Shown: positions 8,674 through 18,800 of the stretch, piece by piece
Layout: the number at the start of each line of letters is the position of its first letter
How positions within the stretch are numbered: the stretch's first letter is position 1
Origin: a virus
Virus record (IMG/VR): IMGVR_UViG_3300020416_000015
Location: 1-43,945 of that record
DNA length: 43,945 nt
Direction: 5' to 3' (one strand)
Program-made: the position numbers and the translations under genes
The notes under the pieces: generated by a model
Seen by the model: the letters and a program-made list of their open reading frames with translations, nothing else
The model's database searches: none
What the model was told of the DNA's origin: nothing

Positions 8674-11372
8674 TGCCAGAACAATTAGAATCTAATCAAA
8701 TTAATAAACGTTCATCGGGTGCAGGACTTGCAAAAACATCTACAGGACCTTTCATTGCAAAGGTTATAAATCATTTAGATGCAAAACGTCAAGGAACTTT
8801 GCGTGTACAACTATTAACAAATACAATTCCTGGAGGTGAGAAAGATGCTGGCGAATTATTTACAGCTAGATATCTTATGCCTTTTTATGGTGTAACAAAT
8901 GTTGAAAGTAATACTAAAAATAATGATTATTATAACACACAACAAAGTTACGGATTTTGGGCAGTACCGCCAGATCCAGGAACAAAAGTTTTAGTTATAT
9001 TTGTAGAAGGTTCTCCTAACCAATGTTTTTGGATAGGTTGTATTCAAGATGAATATATGAATTATATGGTGCCTGGAGGTTATCCTGCAGACAAAGCATC
9101 TAATATAGTTCAAAAAGATATACTAGCGGATTTCAAAGGAAAAAGTTTACCTACAGGTGAATTTAATAAAGCAATTGATGGTGAGGAAAGAAGAGGCGTT
9201 GACCCAGATAAATTTAAACGTCCTTTAAATCCTATGATGGCACTTACTTTAGGTAAGCAAGGATTAATGGAAGATATTGTTAGAGGGCTTACAACGACAA
9301 GTGCAAGAAGAGATATTCCTAATACAGTATACGGTTGGAATACCCCAGGTCCTATCGACAAGCGTCCAGGAGCTCCAAAAGGAAAATACGGAGAAACAGG
9401 TAGAGAAGTTGATATTTTTAGAAGTAGACTAGGCGGTTCTGCTTTTACAATGGACGATGGAGATCCTACTATTTTACGGATGGGTATTGCAAAAGAAAAT
9501 CCTGCAACATATTATGATATAGAAAATACACCTAAAAATATAAGCAAAGCTGATCCTACTTTACCGTTCAATGAACATATTAGATTACGCAGTAGAACAG
9601 GACATCAAATACTTTTACATAATACTGAGGATTTGATTTATATTGGAAACGCAAACGGTACAGCATGGATTGAATTAACATCTAACGGCAAGATAGATGT
9701 TTATGCTACAGACAGTATTAACCTTAGAACAGAAACAGATTTTAATCTAAAAGCAGATAGAGATATTAACATTGAGTCAGGCAAAGATATTAACATTACA
9801 GCTGGTAGAGATTACAAATTAATGGTCAACAATGATAGAGATGTTACAACAAATAAAAATGAAACAACTTTTGTAGGTAAAGATAAAAATGAATGGACTG
9901 GAGATAACCATTTAGTTGCAGTAGGAGGCAATCAAGACATACAAATTAAAGGAGCTCATACAACAACTATTAGTAAAAATTACAGTTTACAAGTTGGCGG
10001 AGATGGCAAGTTAGCAATAAACGGAGAGTACGGAAGTAAAGTTGCAGGCAATTACAGACAAACTGTTGTTGGAGCATACAATCTAAGCACAACAGGAGAT
10101 AATAAACTTACAAGTGGCGGAGATACACAGATACTTACTACAGGTGTACACAAAGAAACTGCCGCACAGATACATATGAATACAGCGGCACAAACTGCTT
10201 TAGGTGCTGATAGTATAAGTGATACATGGACAGCGCCAGTAACTGATGATATTGAAGATAAAACTCAAGATTCAACAGGCACTGATTTAAATGTTCCTGT
10301 GACTGCATTAGCAAGTAGAGCAAGTGTTGCTAAGATAGCTCTAAGACCAAGACGTATACCAAAACATGAACCATGGGACGGACACGAAAATATTAATCCA
10401 GGAGGACATACTCCTAGTGCAACTGCAAGTATTGAAGCACCGTCACCAGAAGTTAGAACGTCTGCACCACAGATTGATAAAGATAGTGATATACCAGAAT
10501 ATACAGAAACATCTGGTATCTATAATGCACAAGATCCTTATGTAACAAACGCAGATGGAGAACGTGTTAGAGAAGAATTTGATATAGACAGAGTTTCAAC
10601 TAAAAATACAGACAATCTTTCAGGCAAAAAACCTGCAGATCCTGTACCAGTAAATGAAATGCAAGAATATATGTTAGGTGAACTTATAAAAGGTCTAGGA
10701 TTAGATCCTGCTACTTGCTTAAACAGTGCCGATCCTGCAGATTTACCAGCGGGTGCTACACCTGGAAATGCACAAGCTCTTGCAATGGCACTAGCTCAAG
10801 TACAAAAAGAATGTAACTTTGAACCAAGATCAGAAAATATGAATTATAGAGTATCTACTTTACAACGTGTATGGCCAAATAGATTTGGCGGCACAGCAGG
10901 TAGACGTAAAGCGGAAGCATTAGTTGCAGGAGGTCCTCCTGCTATAGCAAATAGTGTTTACGGAAACAGAATGGGCAATGGTGGACCTGAAACAGGTGAT
11001 GGATTTAGATATAGAGGTAGAGGACTTATACAAATTACAGGAACATTCAATTATAAAAAATACGGAAAACTTGCAGGTGTAGACATTTATAACAATGCTG
11101 ACATGGCAAATGATCCTGAAGTTGCAACAAAAATAGCTGTAGCATATTTGAAAAGTAAAACTGTAACATGGACAAGTTCTAGTTTTGGTTCGTTAGGAAG
11201 CCAGTTTGCAAAAGCAGTTGGTTATGCAGGCGGCCAAGCAAATACAAATGATAGAATAGGTTTAGGTAAAGGGTTTTATCAAAGGATTATAGCAGGAGAA
11301 CTTTTACCTAGAGCAAGTTTATCAACAACTACACCTATAGATAGAGGTACAGGAACTTCGCAGGTACAGTAA
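8673..11372 (+). CDS. 5: gp5-like baseplate spike with C-terminal GH19-type lysozyme
   Basis: This 899-residue protein combines the parts of a T4 gp5 membrane-puncturing spike. An N-terminal VgrG-like OB fold lies at about residues 25-150 (PPDPGTKVLVIFVEG near 100). A triple-stranded beta-helix repeat spans about 330-500, seen as the octad-like run DINIESGKDINITAGRDY. A linker follows, then a GH19 chitinase/lysozyme-like domain at about 700-880 with a likely catalytic Glu713 in AQVQKEC and the family motif YRGRGLIQITG near 780. In T4 gp5 the lysozyme lies between the OB fold and the helix and is of another family. The PAAR tip follows directly, overlapping in TAATG. Spike identity is firm; peptidoglycan cleavage is inferred from the domain. 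Confidence 0.9.
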   Translation: MPEQLESNQINKRSSGAGLAKTSTGPFIAKVINHLDAKRQGTLRVQLLTNTIPGGEKDAGELFTARYLMPFYGVTNVESNTKNNDYYNTQQSYGFWAVPPDPGTKVLVIFVEGSPNQCFWIGCIQDEYMNYMVPGGYPADKASNIVQKDILADFKGKSLPTGEFNKAIDGEERRGVDPDKFKRPLNPMMALTLGKQGLMEDIVRGLTTTSARRDIPNTVYGWNTPGPIDKRPGAPKGKYGETGREVDIFRSRLGGSAFTMDDGDPTILRMGIAKENPATYYDIENTPKNISKADPTLPFNEHIRLRSRTGHQILLHNTEDLIYIGNANGTAWIELTSNGKIDVYATDSINLRTETDFNLKADRDINIESGKDINITAGRDYKLMVNNDRDVTTNKNETTFVGKDKNEWTGDNHLVAVGGNQDIQIKGAHTTTISKNYSLQVGGDGKLAINGEYGSKVAGNYRQTVVGAYNLSTTGDNKLTSGGDTQILTTGVHKETAAQIHMNTAAQTALGADSISDTWTAPVTDDIEDKTQDSTGTDLNVPVTALASRASVAKIALRPRRIPKHEPWDGHENINPGGHTPSATASIEAPSPEVRTSAPQIDKDSDIPEYTETSGIYNAQDPYVTNADGERVREEFDIDRVSTKNTDNLSGKKPADPVPVNEMQEYMLGELIKGLGLDPATCLNSADPADLPAGATPGNAQALAMALAQVQKECNFEPRSENMNYRVSTLQRVWPNRFGGTAGRRKAEALVAGGPPAIANSVYGNRMGNGGPETGDGFRYRGRGLIQITGTFNYKKYGKLAGVDIYNNADMANDPEVATKIAVAYLKSKTVTWTSSSFGSLGSQFAKAVGYAGGQANTNDRIGLGKGFYQRIIAGELLPRASLSTTTPIDRGTGTSQVQ

Positions 11373-11683
11373 TGGCACTAAAAGTTTGTAGAGAAGGCGA
11401 TACATTAGACACAGGACATGGCTGTGATGGTACAACTACTCTTGACACACCTTCTCAAAGCACAGTATTTGCAGAAGGAAAATTAGTTGCCAGAAAGACA
11501 GACCCAACTGTAAGTCATGACATTGATCCTGAACCTTGTACTTCTCACGTAGCACAAGTTAATGTAGGAGATACTTTGGTAGTAACAGTTGGTTTATTTA
11601 CAGCAAGAGTTACAGATTCAGCAGATAGCGGACAAATGACCACAGGCGCCGCTACAGTTTTTGCTGGCGGACCAGCAGGATAA
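11372..11683 (+). CDS. PAAR-domain spike tip protein (gp5.4-like)
   Basis: The 103-residue protein is a PAAR-type cone that caps the tip of a spike and, in characterised members, binds a metal ion with conserved His and Cys residues. Supporting features are the short Gly-rich beta repeats (GDTLDTGHGCDG, GKLVARKTDPTVSHD, TGAATVFAGG) and candidate ligands His18, Cys20, a His in VSHD and one in TSHV. It follows the spike gene with a TAATG overlap, exactly where a tip protein belongs, and corresponds in role to T4 gp5.4. Confidence 0.85.
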   Translation: MALKVCREGDTLDTGHGCDGTTTLDTPSQSTVFAEGKLVARKTDPTVSHDIDPEPCTSHVAQVNVGDTLVVTVGLFTARVTDSADSGQMTTGAATVFAGGPAG

Positions 11684-11691
11684 ATATTAAC

Positions 11692-12126
11692 ATGGCAACA
11701 GATTTATACAAAACTATTAAAATAACTCCTAAGAGAGAAGTTAAACCTCCTATAAAGCAAAAAGCATATAGAGGGTTTAGTACAGTCAATCCTGAAAGCA
11801 CAACTTTCCAACAGTTTGATATGGGCTTAATAAAACAAAATTTACTGAATCATTTTAACATCCGTCAAGGAGAAAAATTATCTGATCCTACATTTGGTTG
11901 TATAATTTGGGACGCTTTGTATGAGCCATTAACTACAGAGCTCAAAGACGCAATTACAACAAATGTTACAAATATTGTAAACTACGATCCTAGAACTAGA
12001 GCTTCTGGTGTGCAAGTATCAGAATACGAAAGCGGCTTACAAATCGAAGCAACTATTACATATCGTGATTACAATATTAGTGAAAATTTAAGGATGCAGT
12101 TTGATAAAGATGTTGGGTTAGCGTGA
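11692..12126 (+). CDS. 25: gp25-like baseplate wedge protein
   Basis: The 144-residue protein belongs to the gp25/GpW family, a conserved wedge component that starts sheath assembly. The family core is at residues about 57-130 (NHFNIRQGEKLSDPTFG, then WDALYEPLT, and a long beta strand QIEATITYRD). The usual EPR motif appears here as EPL. The length is close to T4 gp25 (132 residues). It lies 8 bases after the PAAR gene and is followed by gp6, the same order as the wedge genes of related phages. Confidence 0.92.
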   Translation: MATDLYKTIKITPKREVKPPIKQKAYRGFSTVNPESTTFQQFDMGLIKQNLLNHFNIRQGEKLSDPTFGCIIWDALYEPLTTELKDAITTNVTNIVNYDPRTRASGVQVSEYESGLQIEATITYRDYNISENLRMQFDKDVGLA

Positions 12127-12155
12127 TAGAATTAACTACTAGTATTATTGTTTAT

Positions 12156-12163
12156 AATAAATA
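12156..12163 (+). promoter_or_regulatory. late-promoter-like box AATAAATA before gp6
   Basis: AATAAATA lies 26 bases before the gp6 ATG in the 63-base gap after gp25, one of the largest gaps in the late region. The 13 bases AATAAATACAGTA recur exactly at 30859 before the 203-residue gene. It differs by one base from the T4 late consensus TATAAATA. Confidence 0.6.
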
Positions 12164-12189
12164 CAGTAGCATTTAAAGAAGGATAATCG

Positions 12190-15100
12190 ATGTCATCAAC
12201 CGACAGACAAAATAGACTGCTACTCGCAGAAGATTGGCAGAAAGTATACCAAAGTTACCGTAATGCGGAGTTCCGTAGTTATGACTTTGATACACTTAGA
12301 AGGTCAATGATCACCTATCTAAGAACAAATTACCCTGAGGACTTTAATGACTATGTTGATACATCAGAATATCTAGCACTTATAGATATGATTGCCTTTC
12401 TTGGGCAGAACATTAGTTACAGAGTTGATTTAAATGCAAGAGAAAATTTCTTAGAATTAGCTGAACGCAGAGAGTCAGTGCTACGTTTAGCACGTATGCT
12501 TTCTTATAATGCTAGAAGAAATCAGCCTGCAAATGGATTACTAAAATTTGAAACTGTTAGTACAACAGAATCAATGGTAGATAGTAATGGTAGTAATTTA
12601 GCTGAACAAACAATTATTTGGAATGATCCTAGTAATGCAAATTGGGCAGAACAATTTAGACGTGTTTTAAATGCGGCACTTCCACAAAATGGTACAATAG
12701 GTAAACCATCAGTCACACAACCAATTAATGGAGTGCTTACACAGCAATATAGATTTACATCAGCTGGTTCAGATGTTCCTGTGTTTTCTTTTACAAAGGG
12801 TGTTAATGGTATTCCAACAACATTTGAAATTGTATCAACAGGTATAGACACAGATGACAATGTTCTTATTGAAGAAAATCCTGTACCAGGAAATAGTTTA
12901 GCATTTTTATATAGAGAAGATGGTAGAGGATCAGGCAGTTCAAACACAGGATACTTTTTACATTTTAGACAAGGTAGTATAAAATCAGATACATTCAATG
13001 TAAATAGTCCTTCTGCAAACCAAAGAATATCTATCGAAGCAGAAAATATTAATGAAACAGATGTATGGCTTTACAGTTTAGATGAGAATGGTGTTGCAGA
13101 TAAAATTTGGACAAAGGTTTCGTCTACAGAAGGCAATAATGCAATTTACAATAGTTTGAATAAAAAAATAAAAGATTTTTATGTTATACAAACTAGAGCT
13201 AATGATGAAATAAGTTTAGTATTTGCAGATGGAACATTTGGAAATCTACCAGCAGGTGGTTTTAGACTTTATTATAGAACAAGTGCAAATAGAGCTTTAT
13301 CTATAAAGCCTGCAGACTTAACTAATATTACAATAAGTTTTCCTTATGTTTCTAAGACAGGTGCTACAGAAACATTGACACTAGGACTTGAACTAAAGAC
13401 TCCTGTTAACAATGCAACTACAAGTGAAACAACTTCTAATATTAGAACAAATGCTCCACAAACATATTATACACAGAATAGAATGGTTACAGGAGAAGAT
13501 TATAATATTGTTCCTTTAACTACTAACCAAGAGATTATAAAAGTAAAATCAACAAACAGAACTACAAGCGGTATTAGTAGATATTTTGATTTGAAGGATG
13601 CTACTGGAAAATATTCTAGCACAAATTTATTTGGAAATGACGGAGTACTATATAGAGAGCCTTACGAAAATAAAACATCATTTACATTTGATACACAAAC
13701 AGATATCGAAGGCACTATTGAAAATACAATTTTGCCTATTATAAAAAATAGAGCTATTAGTAATTTTTATTTTGCAAACTATGCTAAAATTATTGTTAGT
13801 GATCTAAATGCTACATGGGTCCAAACAACAAAAACTACCAATAGCAGTACTGGTTTACTTAATAATGTAAATGAAGTTCCTTATCAAGTAGGAAATTTTA
13901 CAGGAGGTTCTTTAAAATACGTAGAAGCAGGAGCATTACTAAAATTTAAACCACCAGCAGGTCTATACTTTATTGGTAATGGAGATCTTACAAGTGATGC
14001 AACAGCAAAAGGTGCAAGTACATATAAATGGGTAAAAGTTATAAGTGTAAACGGTGCAGGAACTAGCATTGCAACAGACACAGGACAAGGACCAATTGTT
14101 TTTAACGAAATACTTCCTAAAAATAGTATACTTGAAGAAGTTAAACCAAAACTTGTAAAAGATATTACTGCTGATGTTAGAGGACAAATTATTGATCAAG
14201 TATTTGCCTACAAAACATTTGCTTTACGTTATGACCAAGTTACAAGAAACTGGCGTATTATTATTAATGAAAATTTAAACACTGTTGATGTTTTCAGTAA
14301 CGGTAAAACTGGTGACGTTACAAACAACCAATTAGACTCGAGTTGGATTATATTATTTGAAACAAACGGAGAAAAATATACTGTTACAAACAGAGGACTA
14401 AGATATATTTTTGAAAGTGATAAGGAATTATCTTTTTACTTCGATGGACAAAATAAAATTTATGATTCTCAAACTGGACAGCTTGTAAAAGATAAAGTTG
14501 CAATTATGAATTTTAATACACAGCCTGATTCATTGTTACCTTTTAACAATGATGTCAATTGGGAAATTGTTAAAGAATTTAGAAATGCAGATGGATATAT
14601 TAATAGTAAAAAAGTAGAAGTTAGTTTCTTCGACCTAAACGAAGACGGTAGTATTGATGATCCGGATATTTTTGATGTAGTAGTTGCACCATTAACAAAT
14701 GCAAATAAAAAATATATTTTCTTAAAGAAAGTATCCTCAGAACAAGGATTTAGTAAATTTAATTATTATGATAAAGGCAGTGATATTAAAGTAGTATCAA
14801 CAGAAACTGAAATTGGAGCATACAGTCAATATGAAAGTGGACAAATATTTTATATAATTGACAATGATAACTTTAAAATATTAAGTAATAATTCTTTAGT
14901 TATTACAGCAGATTATAAAGCACAAACAGGAAGATCAAATTTAAAATTTCAATATGTACATAGTGCCGACGAAGGTAACAGAATAGATCCTAGTGCAAGT
15001 AACATCATAGATGTATACATGTTAACTAGAAATTATAATAATAGCTTTAGACAATACCTCAAAGGTGTTACTAGTGTTATGCCTCTTCCTCCAAGCACAG

Positions 15101-15810
15101 ATGAGTTATTCCAAAACTATGGTGCAACAATAGCACAATATAAATCAATAAGTGATGAAGTAATTTATCATTCAGTAGAATACAAGCCGTTATTTGGTGT
15201 TCATGCACAAGAAAATTTACAAGCAACTTTTAAAATTGTAAAAAATACAGGCGAAGTTACTAATGACAATGAAGTAAAAACTTCTGTAATTAATGCAATC
15301 AATCAATTTTTTGCACTAGAGAATTGGGACTTTGGAGACACATTCCACTTCACTGAACTTGCAACACATGTAATGAACAGGGTAGCGCCAGATGTTGTTA
15401 ATATTTTGTTAGTACCAAAACAGGCTACACAAGGATTTGGTAGTTTGTACGAAGTAAAAGCAGAAAATAACGAAATCTTTATTAATGATGCAACTGTTGA
15501 CGATGTAGAAATTATAGATTCTGTAACAGCATCTAGAATACAGTCAACAGGTAATGTAGTTACAGCTACAGGCACAACTAATACAGGAATAAGAAGCCAA
15601 GCGTTGTCGACAAGCAGTACCACAAATACTTCAACAAGTCCAAGTATGCCAACTACAACTACAAGTACAACAAGTACAAGTAGTTCGTCAGGTAGCTCAG
15701 GTAGCTCGGGTAGCTCAGGAAGCTCAGGTGGTTCTGGTTCATCAGGAGGTTCAGGTTCAAGCGGCGGGGGCGGTAGTTCCGGCGGCGGAGGTGGAGGCTA
15801 CGGGTACTAA
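12190..15810 (+). CDS. 6: gp6-like baseplate wedge protein, enlarged
   Basis: The 1206-residue protein is the wedge scaffold related to T4 gp6 and to baseplate J proteins. The N-terminal 120 residues are the conserved part, from DWQKVYQSYRNAEFRSYDFD through YLALIDMIAFLGQNISYRVD to RLARMLSYNARRN. It is nearly twice the length of T4 gp6 (660 residues), with long beta-rich insertions. An EF-hand-like loop occurs at residues 815-826 (DLNEDGSIDDPD). The last 70 residues are a Thr/Ser then Ser/Gly repeat ending in GYGY, unlike the rest of the protein. A late-promoter-like box precedes it and its stop overlaps the next gene in TAATG. The identity is strong; the roles of the added regions are unknown. 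Confidence 0.88.
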   Translation: MSSTDRQNRLLLAEDWQKVYQSYRNAEFRSYDFDTLRRSMITYLRTNYPEDFNDYVDTSEYLALIDMIAFLGQNISYRVDLNARENFLELAERRESVLRLARMLSYNARRNQPANGLLKFETVSTTESMVDSNGSNLAEQTIIWNDPSNANWAEQFRRVLNAALPQNGTIGKPSVTQPINGVLTQQYRFTSAGSDVPVFSFTKGVNGIPTTFEIVSTGIDTDDNVLIEENPVPGNSLAFLYREDGRGSGSSNTGYFLHFRQGSIKSDTFNVNSPSANQRISIEAENINETDVWLYSLDENGVADKIWTKVSSTEGNNAIYNSLNKKIKDFYVIQTRANDEISLVFADGTFGNLPAGGFRLYYRTSANRALSIKPADLTNITISFPYVSKTGATETLTLGLELKTPVNNATTSETTSNIRTNAPQTYYTQNRMVTGEDYNIVPLTTNQEIIKVKSTNRTTSGISRYFDLKDATGKYSSTNLFGNDGVLYREPYENKTSFTFDTQTDIEGTIENTILPIIKNRAISNFYFANYAKIIVSDLNATWVQTTKTTNSSTGLLNNVNEVPYQVGNFTGGSLKYVEAGALLKFKPPAGLYFIGNGDLTSDATAKGASTYKWVKVISVNGAGTSIATDTGQGPIVFNEILPKNSILEEVKPKLVKDITADVRGQIIDQVFAYKTFALRYDQVTRNWRIIINENLNTVDVFSNGKTGDVTNNQLDSSWIILFETNGEKYTVTNRGLRYIFESDKELSFYFDGQNKIYDSQTGQLVKDKVAIMNFNTQPDSLLPFNNDVNWEIVKEFRNADGYINSKKVEVSFFDLNEDGSIDDPDIFDVVVAPLTNANKKYIFLKKVSSEQGFSKFNYYDKGSDIKVVSTETEIGAYSQYESGQIFYIIDNDNFKILSNNSLVITADYKAQTGRSNLKFQYVHSADEGNRIDPSASNIIDVYMLTRNYNNSFRQYLKGVTSVMPLPPSTDELFQNYGATIAQYKSISDEVIYHSVEYKPLFGVHAQENLQATFKIVKNTGEVTNDNEVKTSVINAINQFFALENWDFGDTFHFTELATHVMNRVAPDVVNILLVPKQATQGFGSLYEVKAENNEIFINDATVDDVEIIDSVTASRIQSTGNVVTATGTTNTGIRSQALSTSSTTNTSTSPSMPTTTTSTTSTSSSSGSSGSSGSSGSSGGSGSSGGSGSSGGGGSSGGGGGGYGY
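15691..15804 (+). repeat. 9-base Ser-Ser-Gly/Gly-rich coding repeat at the end of gp6
   Basis: About eight degenerate copies of a 9-base unit (GGTAGCTCA and variants) run from 15691 to 15762 and grade into a poly-Gly stretch to 15804. They encode the Ser/Gly-rich C-terminal tail of the gp6-like protein. This stretch is more GC-rich than its surroundings and could change in length by slippage. Confidence 0.85.
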
Positions 15811-18800
15811 TGGCTCAAGATGAGAATGCAATTCCAACAGATGGAAATTCAAAAAGAAGATCAGTTGATTTACTACCAAGGTATTTTAGAACAACAGCAA
15901 ACAAGAAGTTCTTAAGTGCTACATTAGATCAATTAGTTCAACCAGGATCTATCGAAAAGATAGATGGTTTTATTGGACGTAGAGATGCCAAAGCATTTAA
16001 GGCGTCTGATAATTATGTTGCAGACGTATCACAAGACAGACAAAACTATCAACTAGAACCTGTTGCAACAATATCAGATGATCTAGGTAACACAACTTAT
16101 TATGGTGACTATAGAGATCTTATTAATAGTGCTAAGATAAGAGGTGCTGATAATATTAATCATAGTAATTATAATTCCCAAGAATACTATGCATGGGATC
16201 CTCACATTAGTTGGGACAAGTTTGTAAACTTCAGAGAATATTATTGGCTACCATCAGGACCAGATGAAATTCCTGTTTTTGGTAATGCAAGAAATATTAC
16301 AAGTACATTCAATGTTAAAAAACAAGACAACGTTGATAACAACAGTTATATCTTTAGTGAAGATAATATAGTAAACAATCCTACAATTACATTGTACAGA
16401 GGACAAACATATAACTTTGATATAGATGCAGTTGATATGCCTTTCAGCATTAGAACTAGCACAGACATAGACGATGATACAAATTTGTATACTATCGGAG
16501 TAGATAAGCAAAAAGTAGAAAAAGGTACAATTACTTTTGAAGTCGACTTAGAAGCACCAGAAGTTTTATATTATACGAACGGGAATGATGTAGAAGCATC
16601 AGGTCTAATTATTATTAAGGATATTAGAGATAACTCAGAATTAGATGTTGGTGAAAATATATTAGGTAAGAAAACTTATACCATGCAGAATGGTTATGAA
16701 TTAACCAACGGAATGAAAGTTAAATTCTACGGAAAAATTACTCCTAGTCAATATGGTGAAGGTAATTGGTATGTAGAAGGCGTTGGAGATTCAATTAAAC
16801 TTATTTCTGAAGATGATCTAGTTATTACTGCTGATTACTTAGATGACGTATCAACAGAATTTGATAACCAAGGATTTAGTGCATTGCCATTTGACGATGC
16901 AACTTCTTATGCAACAGTAAAAGATTATATTGTAATTAACCGATCTGCTAAAGACGGAAACCAATGGTCAAGATATAATAAATGGACTCATAAAAGTGTA
17001 ATTGAAAATATTGCTAAAATTAATAACGTGCCTGTTGTTTTGAATCAACAATTTAGAGCAACTAGACCTATCATTGAATTTGAAGCTGGTCTAAAACTTT
17101 ATAATTTTGGTACAAAAACAAAAGCATCTGTTGATCTAGTCGACACAGTTACAAAAGACGTTTTTTCTGATATTGAAGGACAAGTAGGTTATTTTGTGGA
17201 TGGTGTTGAACTTGTTAGCGGAATGCGTGTGTTATTTACAGCAGATCCTGATAGTTTTGTTTCAGGTAAGATATATGAAGTAAGATTTATTAATCAAAAC
17301 GGAACTTTACAGATTGCATTAAAAGAAACTACAGATGCAACTCCTCTAGAAAATGAAACAGTTTTAGTTAAGTCAGGTACGAATTTTAAAGGTAAAATAT
17401 TTTATTATAACGGAACAACTTGGAAGCAAACACAAGACAAAATAAAAGTTAACCAACAACCTTTATTTGATTTATATAATGATGCAGGAACAGAGCTTTC
17501 AGCATTAGAATCAAGCACCTTTAGAGGTAACAAAGTATTCAGTTACAAAGTAGGGACAGGCGCTAATGATACAGAATTAGGATTTCCGTTAAGTTATAGA
17601 ACAATAGAAAATAGTGGTGATATTGTTTTTGATTTTAACTTACTGTCAGATTCTTATCAATATGACGAATTAGCAGATGTATTTACAGTTAGTACCGATA
17701 CTGCATTGTTAAGAAAGTATACAGATAGAACAACTTTTACAAGTGTGTCGGCTTGGACCAAAGCACCTTACAAATCAAAACAATATGTTGCAGATCAATT
17801 TGTTGTTGCAGAAAGAACAAATAACTTTATTGTTGATGTTTATAAAAACAGCGGTGATTTAAATGATCTAGAAATTAGAGCATATGTAAATGGTGTAAGA
17901 AAAAGAGAAACTGTTGATTATGTTATTAACAGAGTAAACGGTTACGCCTATGTACAGTTTAATAAGGATTTAGTTAAGGACGATAAGTTAGTTTTAAAAA
18001 CTAGTTCTAGTGCAAAGAAATTAAATGGCTTAGGTTACTATGAATATCCAATAAACTTTGAAAAAAATCCTATGAACGAAAACGTTACTACGTTTACACT
18101 AGGAGAAGTATTAGATCATGTAGATAGTATTGTTGATAACATAGAAGGATTCAAAGGAGTATATCCGGGAGTAAGTAATTTAAGAGATTTAGGACATGCT
18201 TCTCAGTATGGTTTAAAATTTGTACAGCATAGTGGACCAATAAATCTTGCATTATATAATTTAACTGACAAAGATTATGATGCTATTGAAGCAATAAAAT
18301 ACTCAGGGTTTGAATACATTAAATTTAAAAGAGAATTTTTGCGTACAGCAAATGAGCTAGGTTTTGAAGGCACTGATAAAATTCATGTAGACAAAGTTTT
18401 AGATAAACTTATGGAAAATAAAACAAATAAAGATGCGTTTTATTTTAGTGACATGATGGCCTATAGTGGCGATACAAAAGTTAGACATATTATTGAAGAC
18501 GAATCACAAACAATCTTTAGTTTAGTGCGTGGTGTAGATTATAATACTTTGTCAGAAAAAGCAGTGTATGCTTATTTGAATGAAAAACAATTATTACTTG
18601 GAAAAGATTACTCTGTAAGTGCTGACGGATTCCTTACATTATTAAATCCACCTACAGGAGGTGATGTTTTAGATGTATACGAATACGTTACAACAGATGG
18701 TTGTTGGGTACCTCCAACACCTACCAAGTTAGGATTGTATCCTAAGTATACACCTGAGATAATTTTAGACGATACCTACTTAAAAACTCCAACAGATGTA

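Noticed and set aside
11679-11686. GATAAATA before gp25 as a late promoter
   Set aside because: It ends only 5 bases from the gp25 ATG, leaving no room for a leader and ribosome binding site, and it overlaps the PAAR stop.
12522-12998. 158-residue antisense open frame within gp6
   Set aside because: Shadow of the gp6 frame; no family motifs.
15691-15804. Short repeats as a CRISPR-like array
   Set aside because: The 9-base units are contiguous, in frame and encode Ser/Gly; there are no spacers.
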